Assembly (NCBI GenBank): GCA_963747345.1
Contig: CAVVFA010000035.1
Span: 1 to 64,000, forward strand
DNA length: 64,000 bases
Reading direction: 5' to 3'
DNA from: GCA-2746795 sp963747345
Lineage (GTDB): Bacteria; Chloroflexota; Anaerolineae; Promineifilales; Promineifilaceae
Shown piece by piece: positions 1 to 8,481 of the stretch. The position numbers and the translations under genes were made by a program. The notes under the pieces are model-generated. The model ran no database searches and was not told where the DNA came from. It saw only the letters and a list, made by a program, of their open reading frames with translations. The stretch's first letter is position 1. Every line of letters begins with the position of its first letter.

Positions 1-863
1 GATATTTCAGCGACATTGTCGAGAGTGACCAGTTCGGTTGAAAAATAAAAGCGGTCGGGTAATGGTTCACCCTGGGCGGCTTTTCTGGCAAGGGCGACAG
101 CCTGCCCAGCAAATTCATCTGCCCGAATATTGACAGTGGCCTGAAAAGTCCCTTCAATATGCCAGATAAAGCCGTGGGTTCGCCATTAATACCGACGATT
201 AAGGTATTTTCTGTGATGAAATTGGTGGCATTTCCGGCGTGCTTGGCCGCCAGAGCCACTAAATCCGATAAGCCTAAAATGGCGTCGGGCGGCGTAAATT
301 CATGGTTTTCAATCTGACTTTTGAGTTGTTTTAAAGCAGCGTCATAGTCCCAATAACTTTGCTGTACCTGGACATGGATTTCAGGATAAAGGTCGAATAC
401 TTCGTTGATCCCAGCCAACCGCTGCCGGTAGAAATCGAGACCTTGCGTTTTTGGGCATTGCCTGTCAGGCAAAGAACATTCCCTCTGCCCTGTAAAGCGT
501 TGGCTAAAAATTGGGCGATGATCTTGCCGGCGTCGTACCAGCCCTGAACGGAGGAAAACAGGGGATGTGAAATTTCTATTTCATCTTCAACGCAAATAAC
601 AGGCAGTCCGCTTTCAAGTAAACGATGGATTATTTTTGAGGGCAAAATCATGCAAATGAAGGCGTCGAACTCGTTTGAGAGAATTTCTTCGTTCAATTCC
701 TTCATTTGGTCATCCGTCAGATTGCAGCCACGGGCGATGACCTCAAACGGCAGAAACTGTTTGGCTAGTTCTGGCGCACGGTTTCGTTGACTTGCACCCA
801 GAAGGGATCATTGGGGGCGATTTGTACGCCAATGTGGAGGTTGTTGTGTCTGTTTGCTGTCAT
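1..863 (-). pseudogene. Sugar ABC transporter substrate-binding protein (type 1 periplasmic-binding fold), frameshifted, 3' end off window
   Basis: Conceptual translation gives NLHIGVQIAPNDPFWVQVNE, the usual first strand of a LacI/ribose-binding-type domain, from an ATG near 863. That frame then stops. The next frame carries FEVIARGCNLTDDQMKEL and continues to about 331. The last frame gives a C-terminal piece with QATVNIRADEFAGQAVALA up to the window edge. At least two frame changes are therefore needed. The family binds a sugar outside the membrane and delivers it to an ABC importer. No export signal is seen before residue 1, so the start may be wrong or truncated. It lies head to head with an FGGY sugar-kinase relic, consistent with a decayed sugar-uptake locus. 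Sequencing error could explain part of the damage. Confidence 0.6.
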
Positions 864-1014
864 TGCCAAAGCCTTTGTTCATTGCCATGTTGTGTCGTTT
901 TGGGTGTAGACTTTTCTGAGCCAGTTAGCAAATTTGAACAAAGGAATGATAACGCATCTTCAGCATTTTCTCAATTGAAACCTGATCGTAGGGGGTGGGA
1001 GAGGCGGGGCATTT

Positions 1015-1454
1015 CTTTGCCATTCACCAAGACTTCGCTTCCGCGTGTCCGCCCCTGGCTGCTGATCCGCGCGGTGTTGGAAGGTGTGGCCTACCACATG
1101 CGCTGGATGCTGGAACGGGTGGAGAAAAATGTGCCGTATCAGGAGTCACTGCGTTTTATGGGCGGTGGGGCGCAGTCGGCCGTTTCCGGGCAGATTTTGG
1201 CCGACGTGACAGGGCGACGCATTGAGGTGGTAGAGAACGCGCAGAACGCGGGCACCATCGGCGCGGCCATCGTGTGTGCGGTGGGACTGGGCATTTTCGA
1301 GACATTCCAGGAAGCCGCGCCGTTCATTCGCGTATCGCATACCTTCACGCCGCAGCCAGAAAACCGCGCCGTTTACGACCGGAATTTTGCAGTGTTTACG
1401 CAGCTTTACAAGCAGAATAAGAAGCTGTTTAAGCAGTTGAATCAACCGGAATGA
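1015..1454 (+). pseudogene. FGGY-family carbohydrate kinase (xylulokinase-like), C-terminal fragment
   Basis: The readable part runs from about RAVLEGVAYHMRWMLERVE to the stop at 1454. It contains the FGGY C-terminal signature LRFMGGGAQSAVSGQILADV and an alanine-rich NAQNAGTIGAAIVCAVG helix, typical of xylulokinases and glycerol kinases that phosphorylate sugars or polyols. Only about 140 of the usual ~500 residues remain, and the N-terminal ATPase half is absent. The sequence before about 1015 in the same frame has no family resemblance. This looks like a deletion remnant rather than a simple frameshift. It lies beside the sugar-binding-protein relic, so both may come from one lost sugar-utilisation locus. 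Confidence 0.6.
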
Positions 1455-1465
1455 TGGCGTGGGAA

Positions 1466-1830
1466 CGGCCGTTATCTCCCCAGAATGAATAACATTTGTC
1501 AGTGACAACGGCCGTTTCCCCCCCAATTCTCTCCGCTAAACAACAAAACCCTGTCCTCAGGCCGTTACTCATCCAGAAGAGGTAACGTTTGTCAGTGACA
1601 ACGGCCGTTTTCCCCTAATTCTCTCCGAAAAACAACAAAGCCCTGTCCTCAGGCCGTTACTCACCCAGAATAGGTAACATTTGTCAGTGACAACCGTCTC
1701 GCCCCCAATCCTCTCCGCTAGACAACAGGGTACTGATATTCACCCAGAACAGGTGACGTTATTCAGATGACAACTGGCCGTTTTCTGCTATATTCTCTCT
1801 GCTAGACAACAGGGTACGGTCGTTAGTTTT
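1466..1830. repeat. Imperfect tandem repeat, about four units of 80-93 bp
   Basis: A unit containing TTGTCAGTGACAACGGCCG, a C/T-rich stretch, CTCTCCGCTARACAACA and CACCCAGAA recurs at about 1501, 1594, 1685 and 1764. The first units keep the AACGGCCGTT palindrome intact; later ones are eroded (ACCGTCTC, TGGCCGTT). No ORF is supported here. The array fills the gap between the kinase relic and the next gene. Confidence 0.8.
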
Positions 1831-1894
1831 TAACCCGAAAGGGGAAGAAATGGCAGTACATTAAGGCCAAAACAGTTATACCGAGGAGTCCAAA

Positions 1895-2359
1895 TTGGAA
1901 GAACTATCCAAAATTATTACACCGATATTTATAGGCTTTATATCAGCCTACTTCGGGTCGCTCCTGGCCATTAGGAAGTTTAAGGAAGAGAAGCTTTGGG
2001 AGCGTCAAGAAAAAGCTTACACCGAAATAATCGATGCACTCTACAATATGCTTCAGTATTGCGAAATACAAAAAGAGGATTATGGTGGAGGAACAGGGTA
2101 TAGCGAAAAGAAAGAGAATGAGTTTAGCGAGGAGTATAGCAAGGCATTTTGGAAGATAAAAAAGGCAACTGACATTGGTGCCTTCGTGATTTCCAGTGAG
2201 GCTCATTCGGTGCTCATGGAACTTCGCAACAGAGAACAGCTAAAATGGGAAGAAAACGCAAGTTGGGATATATACGAATATGAGTTTCAGCACTTCCAAA
2301 AGGCGTTAAATAAAGTTGTTGTAATCGCTAACAAGGAAGTTAATTCAACAAAGGCATAA
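1895..2359 (+). CDS. Small membrane-anchored protein of unknown function
   Basis: A 154-residue protein starting at a TTG (1895) with a good ribosome site GAGGAG 7 bases upstream; no ATG is better placed. Residues ~6-27 (IITPIFIGFISAYFGSLLAI) form one transmembrane segment. The rest is a charged, helical cytoplasmic region rich in Lys/Glu, with no motif I recognise. Short one-helix proteins of this design are frequent in gene cassettes. An attC-like inverted repeat begins within its stop codon region, which fits a plus-strand cassette. Base composition is more AT-rich than its neighbours, suggesting transfer. Function unknown. Confidence 0.75.
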   Translation: MEELSKIITPIFIGFISAYFGSLLAIRKFKEEKLWERQEKAYTEIIDALYNMLQYCEIQKEDYGGGTGYSEKKENEFSEEYSKAFWKIKKATDIGAFVISSEAHSVLMELRNREQLKWEENASWDIYEYEFQHFQKALNKVVVIANKEVNSTKA

Positions 2360-2440
2360 CAAGTTTATCTACGAAATCCACCTCGTGGCTGGGCAGCAAA
2401 AGCTTCGCTTTTACGGCCCGTTATAAAGGCGTTAAATACA
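2353..2440 (+). other. attC-like recombination site downstream of the small membrane protein gene
   Basis: It begins GGCATAACAAG, overlapping the stop codon, and ends CGTTATAAAGGCGTTAAAT. The right core GTTAAAT fits GTTRRRY; the left core GCATAAC deviates at one base. The centre folds as GGGC..AAAAGC-TTC-GCTTTT..GCCC with unpaired bases. Position at the gene's 3' end and length (~88 bp) are those of integron attC sites. Inference from shape only. Confidence 0.45.
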
Positions 2441-2465
2441 AGGAAAAATGGAAAATGACTTAATA

Positions 2466-3458
2466 ACCTGAGTTCGGAGTTTTTTGAATAACGCTGGTAT
2501 CTCCAATATTGGTAAAATTGTTTTGCGAAAAATCACCAATATGTAAGGAGATACCAATCATGAGTTTAGATGAATTATTTTGCGATGTCGATGATTTTTG
2601 TCTTGCTGCTGAAAAATGGGTTGCGCAACAAGCGTTACCTCAACCCGCTAAAAAACGGGGCCCCCAGTCTAAGCTGTTCCTTAGCGAAGTGATGACCATC
2701 ATTATCTGGTTTCATATGTCCCATTATCGGTCGTTCAAGCACTACTATAATAGTGAAGTGCGTAAACATCTTCGTCCCGAATTTCCTGGTTTAGTGAGTT
2801 ACACTCGTTTTGTGGAATTGATGCCAGCAACTTTACCATTTCTTTGTCTTTATATGTGTTTCCGAATGGGCAACTGTACAGGAATTTCTTTTATCGATTC
2901 CACACGTTTGCCAGTTTGTCACAACAAACGTATACAGCGAAACAAAGTGTTTAAAGGGTTAGCGGCTCGTGGCAAAAGTTCAATGGGCTGGTTTTATGGC
3001 TTTAAATTACATTTGGTCGTCAATGAATATGGTGAAATCCTCAGTTTTTGCCTCACCCCAGGCAATGTTGATGACCGAAACCCAGTACCGCAATTGGCGC
3101 AGGAGCTTTTTGGGAAATTGTTTGGCGACAAAGGTTACCTGTCCCAGCAATTATTTGAACAATTGTATGCTCAAGACGTACAGTTAATCACACCCATTCG
3201 TAAAAACATGAAAAACAAACTGCTGCCACTGGAGGATAAGGTGCTGTCTCGCAAGCGCTCCATAATCGAGACAATCAATGACCAGCTCAAAAATATTTCG
3301 CAAATTCTACACACACGCCATCGTAGTGTAACTAACTTTGCGGTCAATTTGATTGCGGGTTTAATTGCTTACACCCATCAAGAGAAGAAGCCTTCCTTGA
3401 ACTTGTCAGAGAAAGAGCGAAGTACATTACCTGCGATCATTTAATTCCGAACTCAGGT
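2466..3458. mobile_element. IS982-family insertion sequence, complete
   Basis: The ends are 13-bp perfect inverted repeats, ACCTGAGTTCGGA at 2466-2478 and its complement at 3446-3458, flanked by a 5-bp direct repeat TAATA on both sides. Length is 993 bp with a single transposase ORF reading left to right, matching the ~1-kb IS982 layout. Intact ends, target duplication and ORF suggest a recent insertion. It landed just downstream of the attC-like site at 2353-2440. Confidence 0.92.
2560..3444 (+). CDS. IS982-family transposase
   Basis: DDE transposase that cuts and joins the ends of its own IS. The start at 2560 is chosen because AAGGAG lies 9 bases upstream; the frame is open further upstream to 2509 without a comparable site. 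It gives 294 residues, normal for the family. Visible signatures are FIDSTRLPVC (first Asp), RGKSSMGWFYGFKLHLVVNE, then LFGDKGYLS (second Asp) and KRSIIETINDQLKNI (Glu). An N-terminal KKRGPQSKLFLSEVMTIIIW segment and HMSHYRSFKHYY are also typical of IS982. The frame is uninterrupted, so the element may still be active. Confidence 0.95.
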   Translation: MSLDELFCDVDDFCLAAEKWVAQQALPQPAKKRGPQSKLFLSEVMTIIIWFHMSHYRSFKHYYNSEVRKHLRPEFPGLVSYTRFVELMPATLPFLCLYMCFRMGNCTGISFIDSTRLPVCHNKRIQRNKVFKGLAARGKSSMGWFYGFKLHLVVNEYGEILSFCLTPGNVDDRNPVPQLAQELFGKLFGDKGYLSQQLFEQLYAQDVQLITPIRKNMKNKLLPLEDKVLSRKRSIIETINDQLKNISQILHTRHRSVTNFAVNLIAGLIAYTHQEKKPSLNLSEKERSTLPAII

Positions 3459-3562
3459 TAATAATCCCGTTTTGGCTTTTGTTTTTATCTTGAAGTAGAG
3501 CGTGACCTACTTCTCTTAAGGCCGAAACATGAGATTGAATCTTGTGTGGAGAATACAGAGGT

Positions 3563-3589
3563 AAAAAAGCTCAAATCTGAGCGTTTTTT
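3563..3589. terminator. Bidirectional rho-independent terminator
   Basis: AAAAAAGCTCA-AATC-TGAGCGTTTTTT: a short GC stem with A6 on one side and T6 on the other, able to stop transcripts from either direction. It lies between the IS and the holB relic. No gene is seen from 3459 to about 3674. Confidence 0.6.
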
Positions 3590-3674
3590 GTTGCCTGGTC
3601 ACGTCATTGGGTGGAGGTGGCACATAAGATATGTTATTCAACAAACTCGCGGATGAATGGGGTATGAATTTATT

Positions 3675-3835
3675 GGTGGGGGAAACGGCTGGGCAAACAT
3701 ACGGGCTAGTGTGGTCTGTCCAATCTGGTCGGAGCCGGTAATCAGATACGCATGACCGATGCGCTCAGGCGTATTTGCTCTCAAAAGCAATTCGACTACT
3801 CATTCATGCCCAATCACCGGATTCCATAAACACAT
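3675..3835 (-). pseudogene. DNA polymerase III delta' subunit (holB) N-terminal relic
   Basis: Reverse-strand translation from an ATG at 3835 reads WNPVIGHE, a stop (TGA where Trp is expected), then VVELLLRANTPERIGHAYLI, TGSDQIGQTTLARMFAQPFP. This is the start of a clamp-loader delta' protein, including the RIGHAYL segment and the P-loop. The usual Walker A lysine (GKT) is Gln here. Only about 50 of ~330 residues remain. The remnant abuts the stop of the HNH gene, so the restriction-modification locus may have arrived with the event that truncated it. The internal stop and the lost lysine argue for real decay rather than a read error. Confidence 0.6.
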
Positions 3836-3844
3836 AATTGAATT

Positions 3845-4585
3845 TTAGCCTTTGTTATCATCTGAGAAGTGCTCTTTTACAATCTCTTTAACAAAATCAG
3901 GAATATCAAAGTCTGCTTTTTGTGCTGCATCTTTTAGCTCGTTATAAACGTGAATTTCTGCACTGTCCCAAAGAATATCAGTCCGTCTTACCTCTCGTAG
4001 GGCGATATGTGTGTATTCATTTGGGAATGCCCAATAGCAGTGAGAACAGATTTTAGAGAATTTGTTTCGCCAATTGGGGCAATGTTCGCATGACCATGAT
4101 TTTGCTCTGTTACAAGCTGCACATAAAAGCATGTAATCTTTTGCATCTCTTTCAAGATGATTTATATCACCAGTTATTTCGTATGGAATCCGATGATCTA
4201 TCTGTAAGTATCTTTTTTCATAACGCCCGGCACAAACAGCACATTTCCCTTCTTGATAATCAAAAAGGGTGTCTTTCAATTGTTTAGAAAAAACTTTCCT
4301 ACCACCTGATTTTCCACTTTCTATATCATCCAAATCACCAAACTTGTAAGCTGCAATCGAACGACCGTCTGATGATTTTACTCTAAATGTTTTCAGAGGT
4401 ATCCCGAGTTCTCGTACATCACGGGCGGCGCGTGGCGGGTGATTGTATCCATAAGTTTTTTCTAAATCTTCAGTTGTGATGTAGCCATGCGCGAGGATAT
4501 GGGCGATTACAACTTTGGCTCGTTTGTTGGTTACAGCCTGTAGTTTTTGTAGGAAATCCTCAGGAAATTTTTCGTCGTTGCTCAT
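3845..4585 (-). CDS. HNH endonuclease, probable type II restriction enzyme
   Basis: A 246-residue protein whose ATG overlaps the stop of the upstream methyltransferase by four bases, the usual coupling of a restriction-modification pair. The N-terminal half holds a helix-turn-helix-like region (YITTEDLEKTYGYNHPPRAARDVRELG). The catalytic part is EGKCAVCAGRYEKRYLQIDHRIPYEI, with MLLCAACNRAKSWSCEHCPN behind it. Together these give the HNH Asp-His pair, a later Asn, and Cys pairs that would bind zinc. It likely cuts DNA at sites protected by the partner methylase. The specificity cannot be read from sequence. AT-rich codon use differs from the lipid synthase next door, suggesting horizontal acquisition. 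Confidence 0.8.
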   Translation of the reverse strand: MSNDEKFPEDFLQKLQAVTNKRAKVVIAHILAHGYITTEDLEKTYGYNHPPRAARDVRELGIPLKTFRVKSSDGRSIAAYKFGDLDDIESGKSGGRKVFSKQLKDTLFDYQEGKCAVCAGRYEKRYLQIDHRIPYEITGDINHLERDAKDYMLLCAACNRAKSWSCEHCPNWRNKFSKICSHCYWAFPNEYTHIALREVRRTDILWDSAEIHVYNELKDAAQKADFDIPDFVKEIVKEHFSDDNKG

Positions 4586-5523
4586 GCGATACCGAGTGCT
4601 AATTGAACGGAGGATGTTTCATGAGAAGGTTTATTTGAGATTCTCAGTGCATCTATATTTTTATGCTCGGCACGTAATTGTCTTATAAGAGCAGGAGAGA
4701 GGTACAAAGACTCAATTGTTTCCGCTTTCCCGCCTAAGAGGGTTGATTGACTAGACCTTCCCGCGCAAATTTCGGTTTTGTGCAGTGCTAAACTTATAGG
4801 CAAGTCAATGCCATATGTTTTCTCATCGGTACGTCCATCATAACTCAAAATAAACATGATTTGACGGTCGTTTAATTCCCCCAAAAAGTCGATTAGCTCA
4901 GCTACGTCAAGGCCACTGTAATAGCGAGGGTCTTTGTTCTGCGAGGTTCCCTGATAAGGAGGATCCATGTATACCAAGTCTGATTTGGTAATGATATTTA
5001 AACTATCTTTATAATCGCCGCAGGTAACAACTGTTTTACCTTGTAGAAGCTGGGAAACACCAAAGATTTCCTGGCGCATACTTTTAGGATGCCTGCCTTT
5101 TCGTCTATTATCGGGGCTTTGATTAAATTCGCCTTCTGAATTGTAACGGACTGATGCTTTTACACAGCGTGCTAATAAATAGAGGAAATAGTCTGGCCGA
5201 TGCGTATGATTGAATTCATTACGGATAAAATCGTAGTATGATCTTTCTTGACCTAACTGGGCATTCCACAAATTTTCGTAAGCATCCGCGATTTGTTGAG
5301 GTTGATTAATAATCTTTTCAAATAAATTTATCAATGGTTCATTGAGATCACTTAAGTGGAACTTGTTAGCTTTTTGATAGTAAGCAGTGGCAACAGATAT
5401 CGCAGCAGAACCAGCAAAAGGCTCAACCAGGGAACTAAACTTTTTAGGAAAAGTTCTTATTATTTGCCGCGCAGTATTCCGCTTGCTTCCCTGATATGGA
5501 ATCGGTTGGGGGATTTTAGGCAT
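4582..5523 (-). CDS. D12-class DNA adenine N6-methyltransferase of a type II R-M system
   Basis: Dam-like (D12) adenine methylase. Near the N-terminus IPYQGSKRNTARQIIRTFP replaces the usual GGK motif. VEPFAGSAAISVA is motif I (SAM binding), and LVYMDPPYQGTSQ is motif IV with the catalytic DPPY. I start at the ATG at 5523 (MPKIPQPIPYQG) because family homology begins there and CGGGAA precedes it. The frame is open back to an ATG at 5601 (339 residues) without a clear ribosome site. It overlaps the HNH endonuclease by ATGA. The target site is unknown. Whether it relates to the abundant CGGCCG palindromes is open, but CGGCCG contains no adenine, so that core cannot be its target. Confidence 0.88.
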   Translation of the reverse strand: MPKIPQPIPYQGSKRNTARQIIRTFPKKFSSLVEPFAGSAAISVATAYYQKANKFHLSDLNEPLINLFEKIINQPQQIADAYENLWNAQLGQERSYYDFIRNEFNHTHRPDYFLYLLARCVKASVRYNSEGEFNQSPDNRRKGRHPKSMRQEIFGVSQLLQGKTVVTCGDYKDSLNIITKSDLVYMDPPYQGTSQNKDPRYYSGLDVAELIDFLGELNDRQIMFILSYDGRTDEKTYGIDLPISLALHKTEICAGRSSQSTLLGGKAETIESLYLSPALIRQLRAEHKNIDALRISNKPSHETSSVQLALGIA

Positions 5524-5675
5524 ATCATCTATTCCCGAAAAATATCTCAAAACTAATAGATTACCAGACCACTTGAATACTATATCATATCTAGCCCACA
5601 TGGAACAAACGTTTTGTTTTTTTATGGATTAGATATGATGAAAGCCCATACTTTTGGCTGGGATAAGCAGTTAAC

Positions 5676-8481
5676 TTACCTGCTTACCAGTCGAATCGAA
5701 ATATCCTTGACTTCGTAGATGCGCATGCCGGTTTTCCACAGGCTGGCATTGCCGGTAACGACAACTTGCTCGGCACTGCTTGCCACGTTGGTGATGTCCA
5801 CTTCCAGATACATTTGCGCATTGGTGGGGGCGATTTGCCCGCGATAAATCCAGACGACCTCATGATTATCGGTGTGGGTGAAGTGCGGGTTTTGCAAATG
5901 TGCGCCCAAATCTTGGTCTAAGGCATACGCTTGCATCGCTTCAATCACCGCTTCCACGCCCAACGAACCAGGCATCACCGGGTCTTGGTAGAAGTGGCAG
6001 GTGAAGAACCAGTCGCTGGCGTCAATGTTGCGCTCGGCGTAGACGTAGCCTTTGCCTTCGCGCCCGCCATCGGGAATCACAATCACTTTGTCGATGAAGT
6101 TCAACTGTCCGCCAGCCAACCGATAATGGGGTGTGGCTTTTGCCAGCAGTTCTTTGCCGCCGCGCAAGTTGATTTCTGTGCCGCTGGCGTTTTCCTGCTT
6201 AAACCAGGGCAGCACGTCTTGTCCTTTGTCGAGACCAACCTGGTTGATCAATGATTCTGGCTGGAAATAACCGAAAACGGCCGTTCCCTCATAAAACACC
6301 TCGCCAGCCACCGACATCACATAGCTGAACTTCTGGATGATGATGCCCGACAGGGCGGTTTGCGACAGCAGCGCCACCGTATTGCTGATGGTTTTGCCGC
6401 GTAGATCAAAGTCACGGTGCAGCTTGCCCGTGCCATCCAAATTGCGGAAATAGAAATCCTCATCCGGGTACGGCAGCGTCGAGCCCACATACGCCGACAA
6501 AAAGCCGCACGGCTGCAAGGCAATCTCCATCAACACCGAATACGGCATCGTCGGATAACTGTTCTTTTCCGTGTACCAGGCATCCACCGGCACATCATAC
6601 TCCGTCGTCAAATTCGGTTTGCCGCCAAACTTGAACCGTTCCGCATTAATCTCCACCACCCGGCTAAACAGCTTCAAATCCCCATTCGGCGTGCGCGGAA
6701 TCCGTTTGCCTTCAAACACCGCATAATCCGGCCCAAAACAAGCCGAAATCGACCCCATCGCAAAATTCTGAATGTGGAAATCGTCGTACAAGAGCGGGGC
6801 GGGGGTTAAAAGCTTCAACGGGTTTTGGTAATCGGTGATCGGTGATTGGAGATTAGAGATTGGCTGGCGTGATCGGTAGACTGATCTACCAATCTACCGA
6901 TTAACTGTTTACCATTCACCGCATACGGATCATCCGCCGACTTCTCTACAAGCTGCAAGCCCAAATTCTTAAAATCCACCACCACAATGCCTTCATAAAT
7001 AATGTCCACATTCGCTTTGGCATACGGATGGGGTGTCCATGCCGATTTCTGTGATTTCCATGCGATACGTCAGCTTGGAAGACGAGGCCATAATCTGCTT
7101 GCGCGTGCGCACCACCTGGCCTAAATCGCGCACCGGCTGGAAACGGGCATCCGTTGTTTCCGTCTGCATCCCCAAATAAAGCAGGTAGAACTGAAGAAGC
7201 TGGCTGCATCCTTCCGCCACCAGCGATCCCGCCATCACCTCGTCACCTTTGAAGTGGCAGGGGAAATACCAATGGTCTGGCTCCAAATCTTTCTCAGAGA
7301 CGATGAGACCCAAGCCCCCACGCGCCGCCTTGCGGATCCACTTCGACGATGCGGTCTACCATCAACACACCTTCTGGCGGCAGTTTGCAGGGACGGATTC
7401 AGTCCTTTCGGGTCGTACTGCGGACCGAGCACAGAAGCCAAGTCGCCGTAGCCCAATGTCACCATATCGGCGTAGTCAAAGCTGGTGCGTGCGCAGGTCA
7501 GCGGCGCGGGGAAATGGCTTTTGGGCATGGTGCGTTTCGCTTCCAACTCGCGTTCGGTGGTGATGATGCCTTTGCCGCCTGCCAACTCTTCATCGGTGAA
7601 GAAGCCAGCACAGCCGCCGCGCATCTTCAGCACCATCTTGTCGCCGACAAAGCAGTTGTAGCTGAAGAAGAAGAGCAAACTGTCGCCGCTCTTGGCGAAG
7701 GAGTTGATGCTGATGTCGTAGCGCAGGGTTTGGCCTTCCAGCGGCATGTCGTCGAGGAAGGTCAGCGTGCAGTCGAGCAGACGGTAAACGCGCTCGCCCT
7801 TGTTTTGGAAGTCGATGCCCAGATAGCTGATGAGCAGCAAGTCACACTGCCCCGATTCCACGGAAACCGCCCACGGAATTTGCCCGTCGGTGGCGTACCA
7901 GGCGTCAAAGGGGATGTCGTACTCGGTGGTCATGGTGGATGGTTCGTAGACGCCGCGCTGACCGGTTAGCTCGGTGATGCGGTCTACCAGCAGGTAGGGC
8001 ATCATGGGCAGGCGCACGCGGCGGCGGTAGCTGTCGATGATGGCGTACTCTTCGCCAAACATGGGCACGATGCTGCCGCCAGCGTATCCTTCCAACTCGT
8101 CTGGCCCCCAAATGACCTCGCCGCGCGTTTCATACTGGTTGGGGCGATTGGGGTCTTGGGGCGGCATGGTGCGCGCCAGGGAGCGTTCGGAGTACGCTTT
8201 GTTTTTGGCAAATCGTTTTTCCTGCTCAGACTCAGGTCGGTTGGGGCTTCGTCCTGTTCGCCCGCGTTAATCTGCATTTCGACCAACGCGCTCATTTGCA
8301 GGATGGCTTCTTCGCGCATGTGCAAGAAGGTTTCGTGTACCTGGCTGGAGCGGCTCATGGAACTGCTTAGTTTTTCAAGTTGTTGGTCTAAGAAGGCAAA
8401 ATCCACAGATTTCGCAGATTGCACAGATTTTTCCTCTGCGTTCTCTGTTTCTCTGCGTGAGATTGTTTCAATAATTGTCAT
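5676..8481 (-). CDS. Polyunsaturated-lipid synthase subunit with tandem FabA-like dehydratase domains (PfaC C-terminal/OrfC-like), frameshifted
   Basis: Third gene of the lipid-synthase operon. Its ATG at 8481 overlaps the stop of the KS-CLF-AT gene by ATGA. After a coiled N-terminus (LDQQLEKLSSSMSRSSQVHE) come two double-hotdog units. The first ends in HWYFPCHFKGDEVMAGSLVA, the second in CHFYQDPVMPGSLGVEAVIE, the FabA-type active-site pattern. Each is preceded by an inactive-looking half (VIDxxxR...PxMPY; PRTPNGDLKLFSRV). These domains dehydrate and possibly isomerise the growing acyl-ACP chain. Reading frame changes near 8240, 7385, 7312, 7030 and 6900 are required. The last lies in a linker containing the dispersed CAATCTCCAATC repeat. 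In PfaC the DH domains are fused to KS-CLF; here they are separate, as in thraustochytrid OrfC but without the enoyl reductase. Confidence 0.82.

Noticed and set aside
4582..5523. Idea that the adenine methylase protects the AACGGCCGTT palindromes
   Set aside because: The conserved core CGGCCG has no adenine and flanking A/T positions vary between copies, so there is no direct support.
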